Positions 1 to 5,610 of a stretch of 9,359 nucleotides of DNA are shown here, piece after piece. Position 1 is the first letter of the stretch. Each line of letters starts with the position of its first letter. Under the pieces are notes generated by a model. The model saw nothing but the letters and a program-made list of their open reading frames with translations. It did no database searches and was not told the DNA's origin. The stretch lies in contig JAWLES010000094.1 of NCBI GenBank assembly GCA_041685935.1, positions 1-9,359 on the forward strand, in the 5' to 3' direction. Origin of the DNA: JAIPEK01 sp041685935 (lineage in GTDB: Bacteria; Desulfobacterota; Desulfobacteria; Desulfobacterales; Desulfobacteraceae). Position numbers and translations under genes: made by a program.

Positions 1-67
1 CGGCTTCTTCGGCTTTTTCAAGGCTTTCCAGAGCTTCCTGTTCTATTTCGGCAATGTTCTTGGTCAA
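1..67 (-). CDS. pheS: Phenylalanyl-tRNA synthetase alpha chain, 5' end only
   Basis: Only the first 22 codons are present; the gene runs off the left edge. The peptide begins (M)TKNIAEIEQEALESLEKAEE, a charged helical N-terminus of the kind that opens PheS, the alpha subunit of the cytoplasmic (alpha-beta)2 enzyme that charges tRNA-Phe. The start is a TTG at 65-67. It sits 6 nt behind a strong ribosome binding site, GGAGGT at 74-79, and no ATG or GTG occurs in this frame nearby. The gene begins 30 nt after the rplT stop on the same strand, matching the widespread infC-rpmI-rplT-pheS order. The identification leans heavily on this context, because the visible protein is too short to show catalytic motifs. 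Confidence 0.82.
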   Translation of the reverse strand, partial: MTKNIAEIEQEALESLEKAEEA

Positions 68-97
68 AAATTTACCTCCGGTGCCAAAGCAAGTGGA

Positions 98-448
98 TTA
101 CAGGTTTGCAGCCGCTTTTGACGCTATCTTTGAAAATCCGGCAGGATCGGACACTGCAAGGTCTGCAAGCACCTTGCGGTCGAGCTCGATACCGGAAAGC
201 TTGAGCCCGTGGATGAACTTGCTGTAAGACAGGTCGTTCATTCTGGCGGCTGCGTTTACCCTGGTGATCCACAACCGTCTGAAATCCCTCTTTTTGGCTC
301 TCCGGTCCCGGTAGGAATACATCAGTGCTTTATCAACCGCATCAGCAGCGGTTCTGTAAAGTTTGCTCCGTCCTCCCCTGTACCCTTTGGCCAGTTTCAG
401 GACTTTGTTTCTGCGCCGTCTTGCTTTGAATCCTCTCTTTACTCTCAT
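98..448 (-). CDS. rplT: 50S ribosomal protein L20
   Basis: This 116-residue basic protein is a full-length L20, which is needed early in assembly of the large ribosomal subunit and binds 23S rRNA. The N-terminus MRVKRGFKARRRRNKVLKLA and the later RDRRAKKRDFRRLWITRVNA segment (about residues 47-66) are hallmark L20 sequence. The long basic N-terminal tail and the compact C-terminal RNA-binding half are both intact. The ATG is 8 nt behind AAGGAG (457-462). The gene lies 26 nt downstream of rpmI and 30 nt upstream of pheS, so co-transcription is very likely. In Escherichia coli and Bacillus subtilis L20 represses its own operon by binding the mRNA ahead of rpmI; the stems at 706-782 are where such a site would be expected here, but that link is inference. 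Confidence 0.98.
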   Translation of the reverse strand: MRVKRGFKARRRRNKVLKLAKGYRGGRSKLYRTAADAVDKALMYSYRDRRAKKRDFRRLWITRVNAAARMNDLSYSKFIHGLKLSGIELDRKVLADLAVSDPAGFSKIASKAAANL

Positions 449-474
449 TTTATATACTCCTTCTTGCGCTCTTT

Positions 475-672
475 TCAGCCGTTGGGCAGAAGTCTTTTTA
501 CCTGCCGTGTATTTGTTTCATCAAGTATCCGGCCCTGTCTGAGCGATCTTTTTCTTTTGGTTGTCTTCTTGGTCAAAATGTGGCTTGCATGGGATTTGTT
601 GAATCCGAACTTTCCCGTGCCGGTTTTTTTAAAGCGCTTTGCAGCCGCCCTGTTGGTTTTTATTTTCGGCAT
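475..672 (-). CDS. rpmI: 50S ribosomal protein L35
   Basis: The 65-residue product, starting MPKIKTNRAAAKRFKKTG, is a typical L35: small, very basic, with the KTNRAAAKRFK opening and a C-terminal RQGRILDETNTRQVKRLLP region. It belongs to the large ribosomal subunit. The frame stays open upstream to 792, but that stretch has no L35 homology and overlaps the hairpins of the leader, so I set the start at the ATG at 670-672, which gives the conserved MPKIKT. The ribosome binding site is a G5 run (677-681) only 4 nt away. An adjacent in-frame ATG at 673-675 makes a one-residue-longer start possible. It lies 133 nt after infC and 26 nt before rplT. Confidence 0.97.
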   Translation of the reverse strand: MPKIKTNRAAAKRFKKTGTGKFGFNKSHASHILTKKTTKRKRSLRQGRILDETNTRQVKRLLPNG

Positions 673-705
673 CATACCCCCTTTTTCTCTGTTTTCAAAA
701 ACATA

Positions 706-743
706 TGGTGGTATATCCGGTATTCCTCCATGATATACCACCA
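706..743 (-). promoter_or_regulatory. Perfect 12-bp stem-loop in the rpmI leader
   Basis: TGGTGGTATATC at 706-717 and GATATACCACCA at 732-743 are exact reverse complements separated by 14 nt. In the minus-strand transcript this stem lies 33 nt before the rpmI start, and its loop holds a GGAGG-like stretch. It is not followed by a U run, so it is not an intrinsic terminator. L20-responsive structures occur in the infC-rpmI gap of E. coli and in the infC leader of Bacillus. A similar role here is plausible by position only; I have not matched it to a published consensus. Confidence 0.5.
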
Positions 744-766
744 ATTCATTATCCGTTATTTCAGGC

Positions 767-782
767 GCCGGGTTCTCCCGGC
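767..782 (-). promoter_or_regulatory. GC-rich stem-loop just after infC
   Basis: GCCGGG (767-772) and CCCGGC (777-782) form a 6-bp all-GC stem with a 4-nt loop, read AGAA on the transcribed minus strand. It begins 24 nt after the infC stop codon. The RNA that follows is GCCUGAAAUAACGG rather than a U tract, so Rho-independent termination is unlikely. Together with the 12-bp stem at 706-743 it fills most of the infC-rpmI spacer, which suggests a folded control or processing element between infC and the ribosomal protein genes. Confidence 0.4.
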
Positions 783-805
783 AGCCCCTCAAGGCCGGCC
801 CGGAA

Positions 806-1327
806 TTATCTGGGTGCCAGAAGCATTGTCATGACCCTGCCTTCAAACTTCGGCTGCTGCTCGATCTGGGCGAAATCCCGGGTCATTTCAACGACCTTGT
901 TCAGGACTTCCTGTCCCTGATCTTTAAGGGTGATTTCCCTTCCTCTGAACACAAGCGTGATCTTTACCTTGTCGTTATTTTCGATAAATTTCCGGACATG
1001 CTTGACCTTTGTTTCAAGATCATGGTCATCGGTTTTGGGTCTGACCTTTATTTCCTTGATCTGAAAGGTTTTCTGCTTTTTTTTCGCCTCCTGCTGCTTC
1101 TTGGTACGTTCGTACTTGTACTTCCCGTAGTCCATTATTCTGCATACAGGCGGCTTTGCTTCAGGCGACACCTCCACGAGGTCCATGTCCCGCTCTTCAG
1201 CCATGGCGACGGCTTTTTCAATGGGGATTATCCCTACTTGCTCTCCGTCGGTTCCGATCACTCTTACTTCGTCCGCATCGATATCCCGGTTCAGGTTCAC
1301 TTTGTCCTGCTTTTTCCCCTTAGATAT
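806..1327 (-). CDS. infC: Translation initiation factor IF-3, with probable ATA start
   Basis: IF-3 binds the 30S subunit, blocks premature joining of the 50S subunit and checks the start codon and initiator tRNA. The sequence is clear IF-3: NLNRDIDADEVRVIG at the N-domain, the signature PPVCRIMDYGKYKYE around residue 60, a lysine-rich linker, and a C-domain ending FEGRVMTMLLAP. The frame has no ATG; the first common start is a GTG at 1298-1300 with no ribosome binding site, which would cut into the conserved N-terminus. Reading nine codons further back gives ATA at 1325-1327, preceded at 5 nt by GGGAGGTG (1332-1339), and a product starting MSKGKKQDKVNLNR of 173 residues, normal for IF-3. Rare start codons are a known feature of infC (AUU in E. 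coli), allowing IF-3 to repress its own translation. Gene identity is near certain; the start is strongly supported. Confidence 0.95.
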   Translation of the reverse strand: MSKGKKQDKVNLNRDIDADEVRVIGTDGEQVGIIPIEKAVAMAEERDMDLVEVSPEAKPPVCRIMDYGKYKYERTKKQQEAKKKQKTFQIKEIKVRPKTDDHDLETKVKHVRKFIENNDKVKITLVFRGREITLKDQGQEVLNKVVEMTRDFAQIEQQPKFEGRVMTMLLAPR

Positions 1328-1331
1328 TCTG

Positions 1332-1339
1332 CACCTCCC
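1332..1339 (-). promoter_or_regulatory. Ribosome binding site that sets the infC ATA start
   Basis: On the minus strand this reads GGGAGGTG, a near-perfect anti-16S match. Its GGAGGT core ends 5 nt before the ATA at 1325-1327. No ATG, GTG or TTG lies at a usable distance in the IF-3 frame, so this site is the main evidence for the rare start codon. An in-frame ATC (1340-1342) and ATT (1352-1354) lie upstream of or next to the site and so are not served by it. Confidence 0.8.
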
Positions 1340-1387
1340 GATCTTACAATCAATTCGTCATTATTCATGATACAAGTTTAAGTAGCA

Positions 1388-1416
1388 AATATATATCCGT
1401 TTGCCGAAAAATGCAA
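1388..1416 (-). promoter_or_regulatory. Candidate sigma-70-type promoter for the infC operon
   Basis: On the minus strand TTGCAT (1411-1416) and TATATT (1388-1393) are separated by exactly 17 nt. The -10 element matches the consensus at five of six positions; the -35 at only three. Transcription would start near 1381, giving a leader of roughly 55 nt before the ATA start. The site lies in the 119-nt gap between the deaminase stop and infC, where no thrS is present to supply a promoter. Inverted heptamers (1384-1390 and 1422-1428) flank it. This is a prediction from sequence only. Confidence 0.45.
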
Positions 1417-1446
1417 GCCTAATTTGCTCATTTCATCCGCACCGGG

Positions 1447-1977
1447 TTACAGGCCCTGTTCCATCCTGCGGATGGTGTAGGAGGCAAGAAGACTGTTTTT
1501 CCAATAGGTGTTTCTGCAGTTAGTGAAAAAATCATAAAACAGCTTCAGGCTTTCTGCCCGCAGGACTCCGGGGGTTATGTTTATATCGCAGTTGCTGTAA
1601 AGAGGCGGCATGCAGCTTAAATCACAGCTTGTTCCCCCGCCCATGGGGTCTTCGTATGCATATACGATATTACGGATTCCGCTTAGTATGATGGCGCCGT
1701 AACACATCAGGCATGGTTCCATGGTGCAAAAGAGGTGGGCCGGGCTCGAATCTTTGAGGGCCCCGGTTTTTTCAAGGTTTTTAAGGCATGTGATCTCGGC
1801 ATGATCCACTTCGCTTGTGTTTCCGGCATTGTGGGAGGTGCCCTCCCTTTTTCCGGCCGCAATGATGCGCCCCTCCTGTACAATTACACATCCAACCGGA
1901 AACTCTCCTTTGGAAAGCGCCTGCCGCGCCTGTTCAAGTGCGGATGCCATAAAGCGTGTCAGGTCTGATTCGTGGAT
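1447..1977 (-). CDS. TadA-like zinc-dependent (CMP/dCMP-family) deaminase
   Basis: This is a cytidine/adenosine deaminase-fold enzyme that removes an amino group by zinc-activated water. Counting from the upstream start, the zinc and proton-shuttle motif is DHAEI (H59, E61) and the second zinc motif is MEPCLMC (C89, C92). The YEDPMGGG stretch near residue 108 recalls TadA, but the segment before HAE is not the usual TadA form, and a cysteine-bearing C-terminal extension follows. A true tRNA-A34 deaminase is therefore not certain, and a nucleoside or base deaminase is possible. The ATG at 1948-1950 has no ribosome binding site and cuts off a family-like HESDLTRFM segment. An ATC at 1975-1977 lies 8 nt behind AAGGAG (1986-1991), giving 176 residues instead of 167. 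The gene diverges from the downstream HD phosphohydrolase and is followed by infC. Confidence 0.83.
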   Translation of the reverse strand: MHESDLTRFMASALEQARQALSKGEFPVGCVIVQEGRIIAAGKREGTSHNAGNTSEVDHAEITCLKNLEKTGALKDSSPAHLFCTMEPCLMCYGAIILSGIRNIVYAYEDPMGGGTSCDLSCMPPLYSNCDINITPGVLRAESLKLFYDFFTNCRNTYWKNSLLASYTIRRMEQGL

Positions 1978-2029
1978 AACCTTTTCTCCTTTTGAAAAAA
2001 AATCTTTACAAAAACAACCCGCAAGTACA

Positions 2030-2042
2030 GAATACAGTATTC
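2030..2042. promoter_or_regulatory. Palindrome between divergent deaminase and dgt genes
   Basis: GAATACAGTATTC is a perfect 6-bp inverted repeat around a single central base. It lies in the 137-nt gap between two divergently read genes, 13 nt ahead of a promoter-like sequence for the plus-strand gene. That is a typical place for an operator serving one or both genes. I do not recognise the motif as belonging to a particular regulator, and a repeat this short could be chance. Confidence 0.35.
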
Positions 2043-2054
2043 GAGTATGGGTTT

Positions 2055-2083
2055 TTGAAACAATAGTACTGTAATCTGATAAA
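2055..2083 (+). promoter_or_regulatory. Candidate promoter for dgt
   Basis: TTGAAA (2055-2060) and GATAAA (2078-2083) are spaced by 17 nt, in a locally AT-rich stretch ending 31 nt before the ATG of the dGTPase-like gene. Each hexamer matches the sigma-70 consensus at about four positions, so this is a weak prediction. If used, the 5' untranslated region would be only about 25 nt, and no clear Shine-Dalgarno sequence lies within it. Confidence 0.35.
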
Positions 2084-2114
2084 CTATTTTCACGAGATAT
2101 TCAACATAAATTCA

Positions 2115-3245
2115 ATGACTTTTATAAATGATAAGGAACCGATTCTTGAACCCGGCACGGGTCCGCGGATAAAGGCCGGCCCTTCCGGGAATTCAGTCAG
2201 GGAGACATTCCAGGGAAGAGAAAAGTCTTTTCTTTCCGGTTACGCCGCGTTAAGCAGCGTTACCCGGGGGAGGGTCGTGCCTGAAAATGACTGCAGCATA
2301 CGGACCCCCTACCAGATGGACAGGGACAGGATCGTTTATTCCAATTCTTTTCGCCGGCTCAAGCACAAAACACAGGTTTTCCTCTCCCCGCTCGGGGACC
2401 ATTACCGCACCCGGCTGACGCACACCCTTGAGGTTTCCGAGATTGCCAGGAATATAGCCAGGGCGCTTCGGATGAACGAGGATCTGGCCGAGGCCATCGC
2501 CCTGGGCCATGACCTTGGACATACACCCTTTGGTCACGGGGGAGAGACAGCCCTGAAGGAGATTTTTTCCGCTGATTTTTCCCACAGCGATCAGAGCCTC
2601 AGGGTTGTGGACGTGCTTGACAACAAGGGAAAGGGGCTCAACCTTACACGGGAGGTGAGGGATGGTATTCTCAAGCACTCAAAGGGATTCGGGGACATCA
2701 TCCCCTCGACTCCCGGCCAGACGGCAATGACCGTTGAGGGGAGAATTGTGAGGGTGGCAGACATAATTGCCTATCTCAACCATGACCTGGATGACGCTCT
2801 CCGCAGCAGGGTGATATCCCTGGACGAGATCCCTTCGGTATGCAGGAGAACGCTGGGAGAGCACCATTCGGAGCGGGCAAGGATAATGATTGAAACAGTG
2901 GTGGTCAACAGCGGCCCGGAAAAGGGAGAGTATAAGCTCAGAATCGGGGATGATGTCCTTTTGGCAATGACTGTTCTGCGCAAATTTTTATATGAGAAAG
3001 TCTATCGTTCGGCTGCGGTTCATAAGGAGTTTGTCAAGGCCAAAAGGGTTTTAAAGGAGTTGTTTGCTTACTTCATGAACAACCCTGAAAAGCTTCAGAA
3101 GGAGCTTGGCAAGATGGAAATGGCAGCCTGGGACCCGGAGGCTGATTCCATTGAACGGGCCGTGTGCGATCTGGTTGCCTGCATGACCGATCGGTACGCC
3201 CTTGATTTTTATTATCGGATTTTTTTGCCCTCTCCGCAGGTATGA
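2115..3245 (+). CDS. dgt: Deoxyguanosinetriphosphate triphosphohydrolase-like HD protein
   Basis: The 376-residue protein belongs to the Dgt family, cytoplasmic metal-dependent enzymes that hydrolyse dNTPs to a deoxynucleoside and triphosphate. The HD metal site is intact: H103 in RLTHTLEV, H132-D133 in GHDLGHTPFGHGGE, and D216 in RVADIIAYLNHD. The family segments YQMDRDRIVYSNSFRRLKHKTQ (about 66-87) and EGRIVRVADIIAYLNHDLDD are also complete. The length fits the shorter, Gram-negative dGTPase-like type rather than the 505-residue E. coli Dgt. About 30 residues precede the usual family start near SGYAALS; no ATG, GTG or TTG lies in that stretch and the ATG at 2115 lacks a clear ribosome binding site, so the true start is uncertain. 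It diverges from the deaminase and is 11 nt ahead of a CxxCxxxCC protein. Both neighbours acting on nucleotides is suggestive, not proof of shared function. Confidence 0.92.
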   Translation: MTFINDKEPILEPGTGPRIKAGPSGNSVRETFQGREKSFLSGYAALSSVTRGRVVPENDCSIRTPYQMDRDRIVYSNSFRRLKHKTQVFLSPLGDHYRTRLTHTLEVSEIARNIARALRMNEDLAEAIALGHDLGHTPFGHGGETALKEIFSADFSHSDQSLRVVDVLDNKGKGLNLTREVRDGILKHSKGFGDIIPSTPGQTAMTVEGRIVRVADIIAYLNHDLDDALRSRVISLDEIPSVCRRTLGEHHSERARIMIETVVVNSGPEKGEYKLRIGDDVLLAMTVLRKFLYEKVYRSAAVHKEFVKAKRVLKELFAYFMNNPEKLQKELGKMEMAAWDPEADSIERAVCDLVACMTDRYALDFYYRIFLPSPQV

Positions 3246-3256
3246 GCAGCAGCTGA

Positions 3257-3823
3257 ATGGATATGGACAAAGGTTTTTTTGAAAAACTCGAAGCGCTCTA
3301 TTCAAAAATGGATCGGAAGTGGTCAGCGGCTGCACGCCACTACGGATTCGAATGCAGCGGATGTGAGGACAACTGCTGCAGGTCTCTGTTTTTCCATCAT
3401 ACTTTTATTGAAGAAGCCTTTCTTCTGGTCGGGTTTGAAGCCCTTTCAGGTCCTGATAAAAGGTATTGCAGGCAACAGGCCCGACAATACCTTGATACGG
3501 TTTTCACGCAGGAAGGCGGCGTGTCTGAAAACAGACCCTTCTGCCCTTTGAATATCAAGGGTCTGTGTGCGGTTTATCCGAACAGGCCGATGATATGCAG
3601 ACTCCACGGCATTCCCCATCACCTTGAAGATCCTGCCGGCCGGATCGTTAAAGGGGACGGCTGTGCCGAAGGAAGGGATGCTTTTCTGTCAGGCGGGTAC
3701 TTCGATTTTAACCGTACGCCTTTCTACTCAAAGATGGCGGTGATTGAAATGGAGTACAGGAAAGCAGAGGGGCTTTCAGGAAAAAATAAAAAAACAGTGG
3801 CTCACATGATAGCTCAGGTGTAA
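3257..3823 (+). CDS. CxxCxxxCC-type (YkgJ-like) putative metal-binding protein
   Basis: The 188-residue protein has the cysteine pattern of the YkgJ / zinc- or iron-chelating domain family: C33-x2-C36-x3-C40-C41, then C96-x7-C104-x9-C114, then C136. The second block, FCPLNIKGLCAVYPNRPMICR, is the family hallmark. I see no signal peptide or membrane segment, so it is probably cytoplasmic. The family is common in sulfate reducers, but its role is not settled; metal or iron-sulfur cluster binding is inferred from the cysteines. It starts 11 nt after dgt with a weak ribosome binding site, so it is probably co-transcribed with dgt and may be translationally coupled. A second ATG two codons in (3263) is an alternative start. 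The 3' end faces the SDR gene with only 17 nt between them. Confidence 0.82.
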   Translation: MDMDKGFFEKLEALYSKMDRKWSAAARHYGFECSGCEDNCCRSLFFHHTFIEEAFLLVGFEALSGPDKRYCRQQARQYLDTVFTQEGGVSENRPFCPLNIKGLCAVYPNRPMICRLHGIPHHLEDPAGRIVKGDGCAEGRDAFLSGGYFDFNRTPFYSKMAVIEMEYRKAEGLSGKNKKTVAHMIAQV

Positions 3824-3840
3824 CATATAAGATGGTCCGG

Positions 3841-4659
3841 TTATACAACACCGCGCGGCATGGGAGGCACGTTTTCACCCCCGAGCACGTATCCGCCGTC
3901 AAGCCTTAGTACGCTGCCGGTCATATAGGGAGCGTCCTTTATCAGAAACATGCAGGCACGCACCACATCATCTGTCGAGCCGGTGCGGCCGGCGGGAATG
4001 TGGTCGAGTACCGCCTGCTTTTCATCATTGGAGAGGACCTCTTCCCAGCCTCTTGTGCCCTGGGCGTGGCGGGTTTCAAAAACTCCGAGCATGATTTCGT
4101 TAACCCGCACCGATGGTGCCCCGATACGCGCGAAGGTTTCCGTGAGCGAGGATACAGCTCTTGAGGCGGCGGAATATCCGTCATTGAAGAGCAGGGCTGA
4201 CGGGCCGGACCGGCCGGTTACGGCGGCCACCGATGAAAAGTTGATCACCGCACCTTCTTCGGCTGCAAGCAGAAGCGGCATGGATTCATTGAGTATCCAA
4301 CGTTTTGTCCTGAGGGTTGTCTCCAGTTCAAGGTCCCACTGATCCCGGGTATACTCCCCGTGTACAACAGGCCAGCCGCCGCGCTCTATATTGTTTATCA
4401 GGATGTCGATTCTGCCGTACCTGTCTTTGATCGTCCTTATGAGGCTTTCCACGGCTTCGGTTCGGCGGAGATCAACCGTTTCGATGCTGTGTTCCGCCCC
4501 TGACAGGTCAAAATCCCTCTCCATTGACTGGAAGCTGTCCGCCCAGTCGTGCCGGGTGAGAATGAGTCTTGCACCCTCGCCGGCAAGTGCAAGGCCGATA
4601 CCTTTTCCAATTCCTTTTACTGCGCCCAGCACCAGGGCGACTTTGTTTCTGATGATCAT
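3841..4659 (-). CDS. Short-chain dehydrogenase/reductase homologue lacking the catalytic lysine
   Basis: The 272-residue protein has the full Rossmann layout of a classical SDR: strand 1 and the nucleotide loop LGAVKGIGKGIG (11-22), a DLR segment near 63-65, GRIDILINN (82-90), INFSSVAAVTG (139-149), and the C-terminal VNEIMLGVFET and MTGSVLRLDGGYVLGG. Several key positions differ. The first motif has Leu in place of the usual Thr, NNAG is NNIE (89-92), and the active-site YxxxK reads Y162-S-A-A-S166, with no lysine. About six extra residues separate the serine motif from Y162. Such a protein may bind a dinucleotide without performing ordinary SDR chemistry, or use another residue. The ATG lies 4 nt behind AAGGAG. 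It starts 14 nt after the stop of the upstream CxxCxxxCC gene, so the two are probably one operon. The substrate is unknown. Confidence 0.85.
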   Translation of the reverse strand: MIIRNKVALVLGAVKGIGKGIGLALAGEGARLILTRHDWADSFQSMERDFDLSGAEHSIETVDLRRTEAVESLIRTIKDRYGRIDILINNIERGGWPVVHGEYTRDQWDLELETTLRTKRWILNESMPLLLAAEEGAVINFSSVAAVTGRSGPSALLFNDGYSAASRAVSSLTETFARIGAPSVRVNEIMLGVFETRHAQGTRGWEEVLSNDEKQAVLDHIPAGRTGSTDDVVRACMFLIKDAPYMTGSVLRLDGGYVLGGENVPPMPRGVV

Positions 4660-4673
4660 CCGGCTCCTTGTTT

Positions 4674-5426
4674 TTAGTTCGGGGTCGGCTCAATCTGTTT
4701 GCCGAAAAGGTGGTATTTGATCCATTCAAAGCCGAGGTTTAAAAGTTCGGTTTCGTTTTCCCGTGCCTTTTCAAGCATGTCATCGGCAGAGGGAATGCCC
4801 TTTAAAAGGTCTTTTTCAAACACCTCTTTTCTGAAACCGTCAAGATCGTAACAGGCAAGATAAAAAGCGTCAGCGCTCGGTCCTTCGAGTTTTCCGGGCA
4901 TGAGTGTGTTTTTCAGGCTGATGATTTCCATCATCCTGTCATTCATTTGATTGTGGGACTCAACTTCCTGGCTTGCGATCCAGTCCTTCACTTTTCTGCC
5001 GCGGGCTTTTCCGAATCCTTTGCACCCGGGGTCCCGGATAAGGGCGTAATGCTCTGTTGTCTTTCCCGTCTCCCTGGAGCGGGAGATTGCCCGGGCAAGC
5101 GGGAAAAGCCTGCAGGAGCCGGGCCTGTCAGGGTAAACTGAGCACCCGTTTTCAGTGACAAAGGGGCAGGCGTGGCCTGAAGCTGGATCGGGCTTGAAAG
5201 TAAGTACCGGGAGCCCTGTTTCCGGACCTTTGTGCATGGAGGTATATTTCCGCAAAAATTCGGATGAGGCCATTTTCAGATTATTTTTCAGCCGGAGGAT
5301 GTCATAGGGGGTAAGGAACTGGTTCAGGTCCCTGCAGCACTCGTTAAAGCATGGATTGTCAGGGGAGCAGTGGAATGAGAATTCATCTTCCGGTCCCACC
5401 GCGGTCATCTCGTCATTCATGGTCAT
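4674..5426 (-). CDS. Second CxxCxxxCC-type (YkgJ-like) putative metal-binding protein
   Basis: This 250-residue protein carries C20-x5-C26-x3-C30-C31, followed by LTPYDILRLKNNLKMASSEF, then C87-x7-C95-x9-C105 and C135. The LTPYDILRLK and CPFVTENGCSVYPDRPGSCRLFPL stretches mark a YkgJ subgroup frequent in sulfate reducers. The spacing of the three middle cysteines is identical to that in the protein at 3257-3823, although the rest differs. The C-terminal half (about 160-250) is helical, charged and lacks cysteines. No signal peptide or membrane helix is evident. The start is uncertain: the first ATG (5424-5426) lies only 2 nt from GAAAGG, whereas the ATG at 5418-5420 is 8 nt away and gives MNDEM, 248 residues. 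It precedes the SDR gene by 14 nt. Function is unknown; metal or cluster binding is inferred. Confidence 0.83.
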   Translation of the reverse strand: MTMNDEMTAVGPEDEFSFHCSPDNPCFNECCRDLNQFLTPYDILRLKNNLKMASSEFLRKYTSMHKGPETGLPVLTFKPDPASGHACPFVTENGCSVYPDRPGSCRLFPLARAISRSRETGKTTEHYALIRDPGCKGFGKARGRKVKDWIASQEVESHNQMNDRMMEIISLKNTLMPGKLEGPSADAFYLACYDLDGFRKEVFEKDLLKGIPSADDMLEKARENETELLNLGFEWIKYHLFGKQIEPTPN

Positions 5427-5520
5427 TGCCTTTCATTGAAATTCTTTTATTGTCAAACCGGTATAAAATATATATATATTACCATTATTTATTTTATTGT
5501 TCCAGTCGATTTTCAGATTC

Positions 5521-5566
5521 CGGCTATATATGGTATTAGTAAGTAAAAAAATTGCATATATAGTTG
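5521..5566 (+). repeat. Inverted repeat CTATATATG / CATATATAG
   Basis: CTATATATG (5524-5532) and CATATATAG (5555-5563) are exact reverse complements with a 22-nt spacer. In a plus-strand RNA the pairing would continue outward through two G-U pairs and a C-G pair to 5521 and 5566, making a 12-bp stem; on the minus strand those positions are A-C mismatches. It lies upstream of the predicted apr promoter, so whether it is transcribed is unclear. The alternating TA makes chance pairing fairly likely. Confidence 0.3.
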
Positions 5567-5610
5567 CCTCCTGCAGACGTATAAACAATTGAAAACTGGG
5601 GCTGAAACTT

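Noticed and set aside
209..733. A 174-codon plus-strand frame opposite rplT and rpmI
   Set aside because: It is the antisense shadow of two clear ribosomal protein genes, and its hydrophobic stretches come from reverse-reading lysine-rich codons.
673..792. A 40-residue N-terminal extension of L35
   Set aside because: L35 conservatively starts at MPKIKT, and the extension would be encoded by the stem-loop leader.
2250..2678. A 142-codon minus-strand frame inside dgt
   Set aside because: It is antisense to the conserved HD domain and has no family resemblance.
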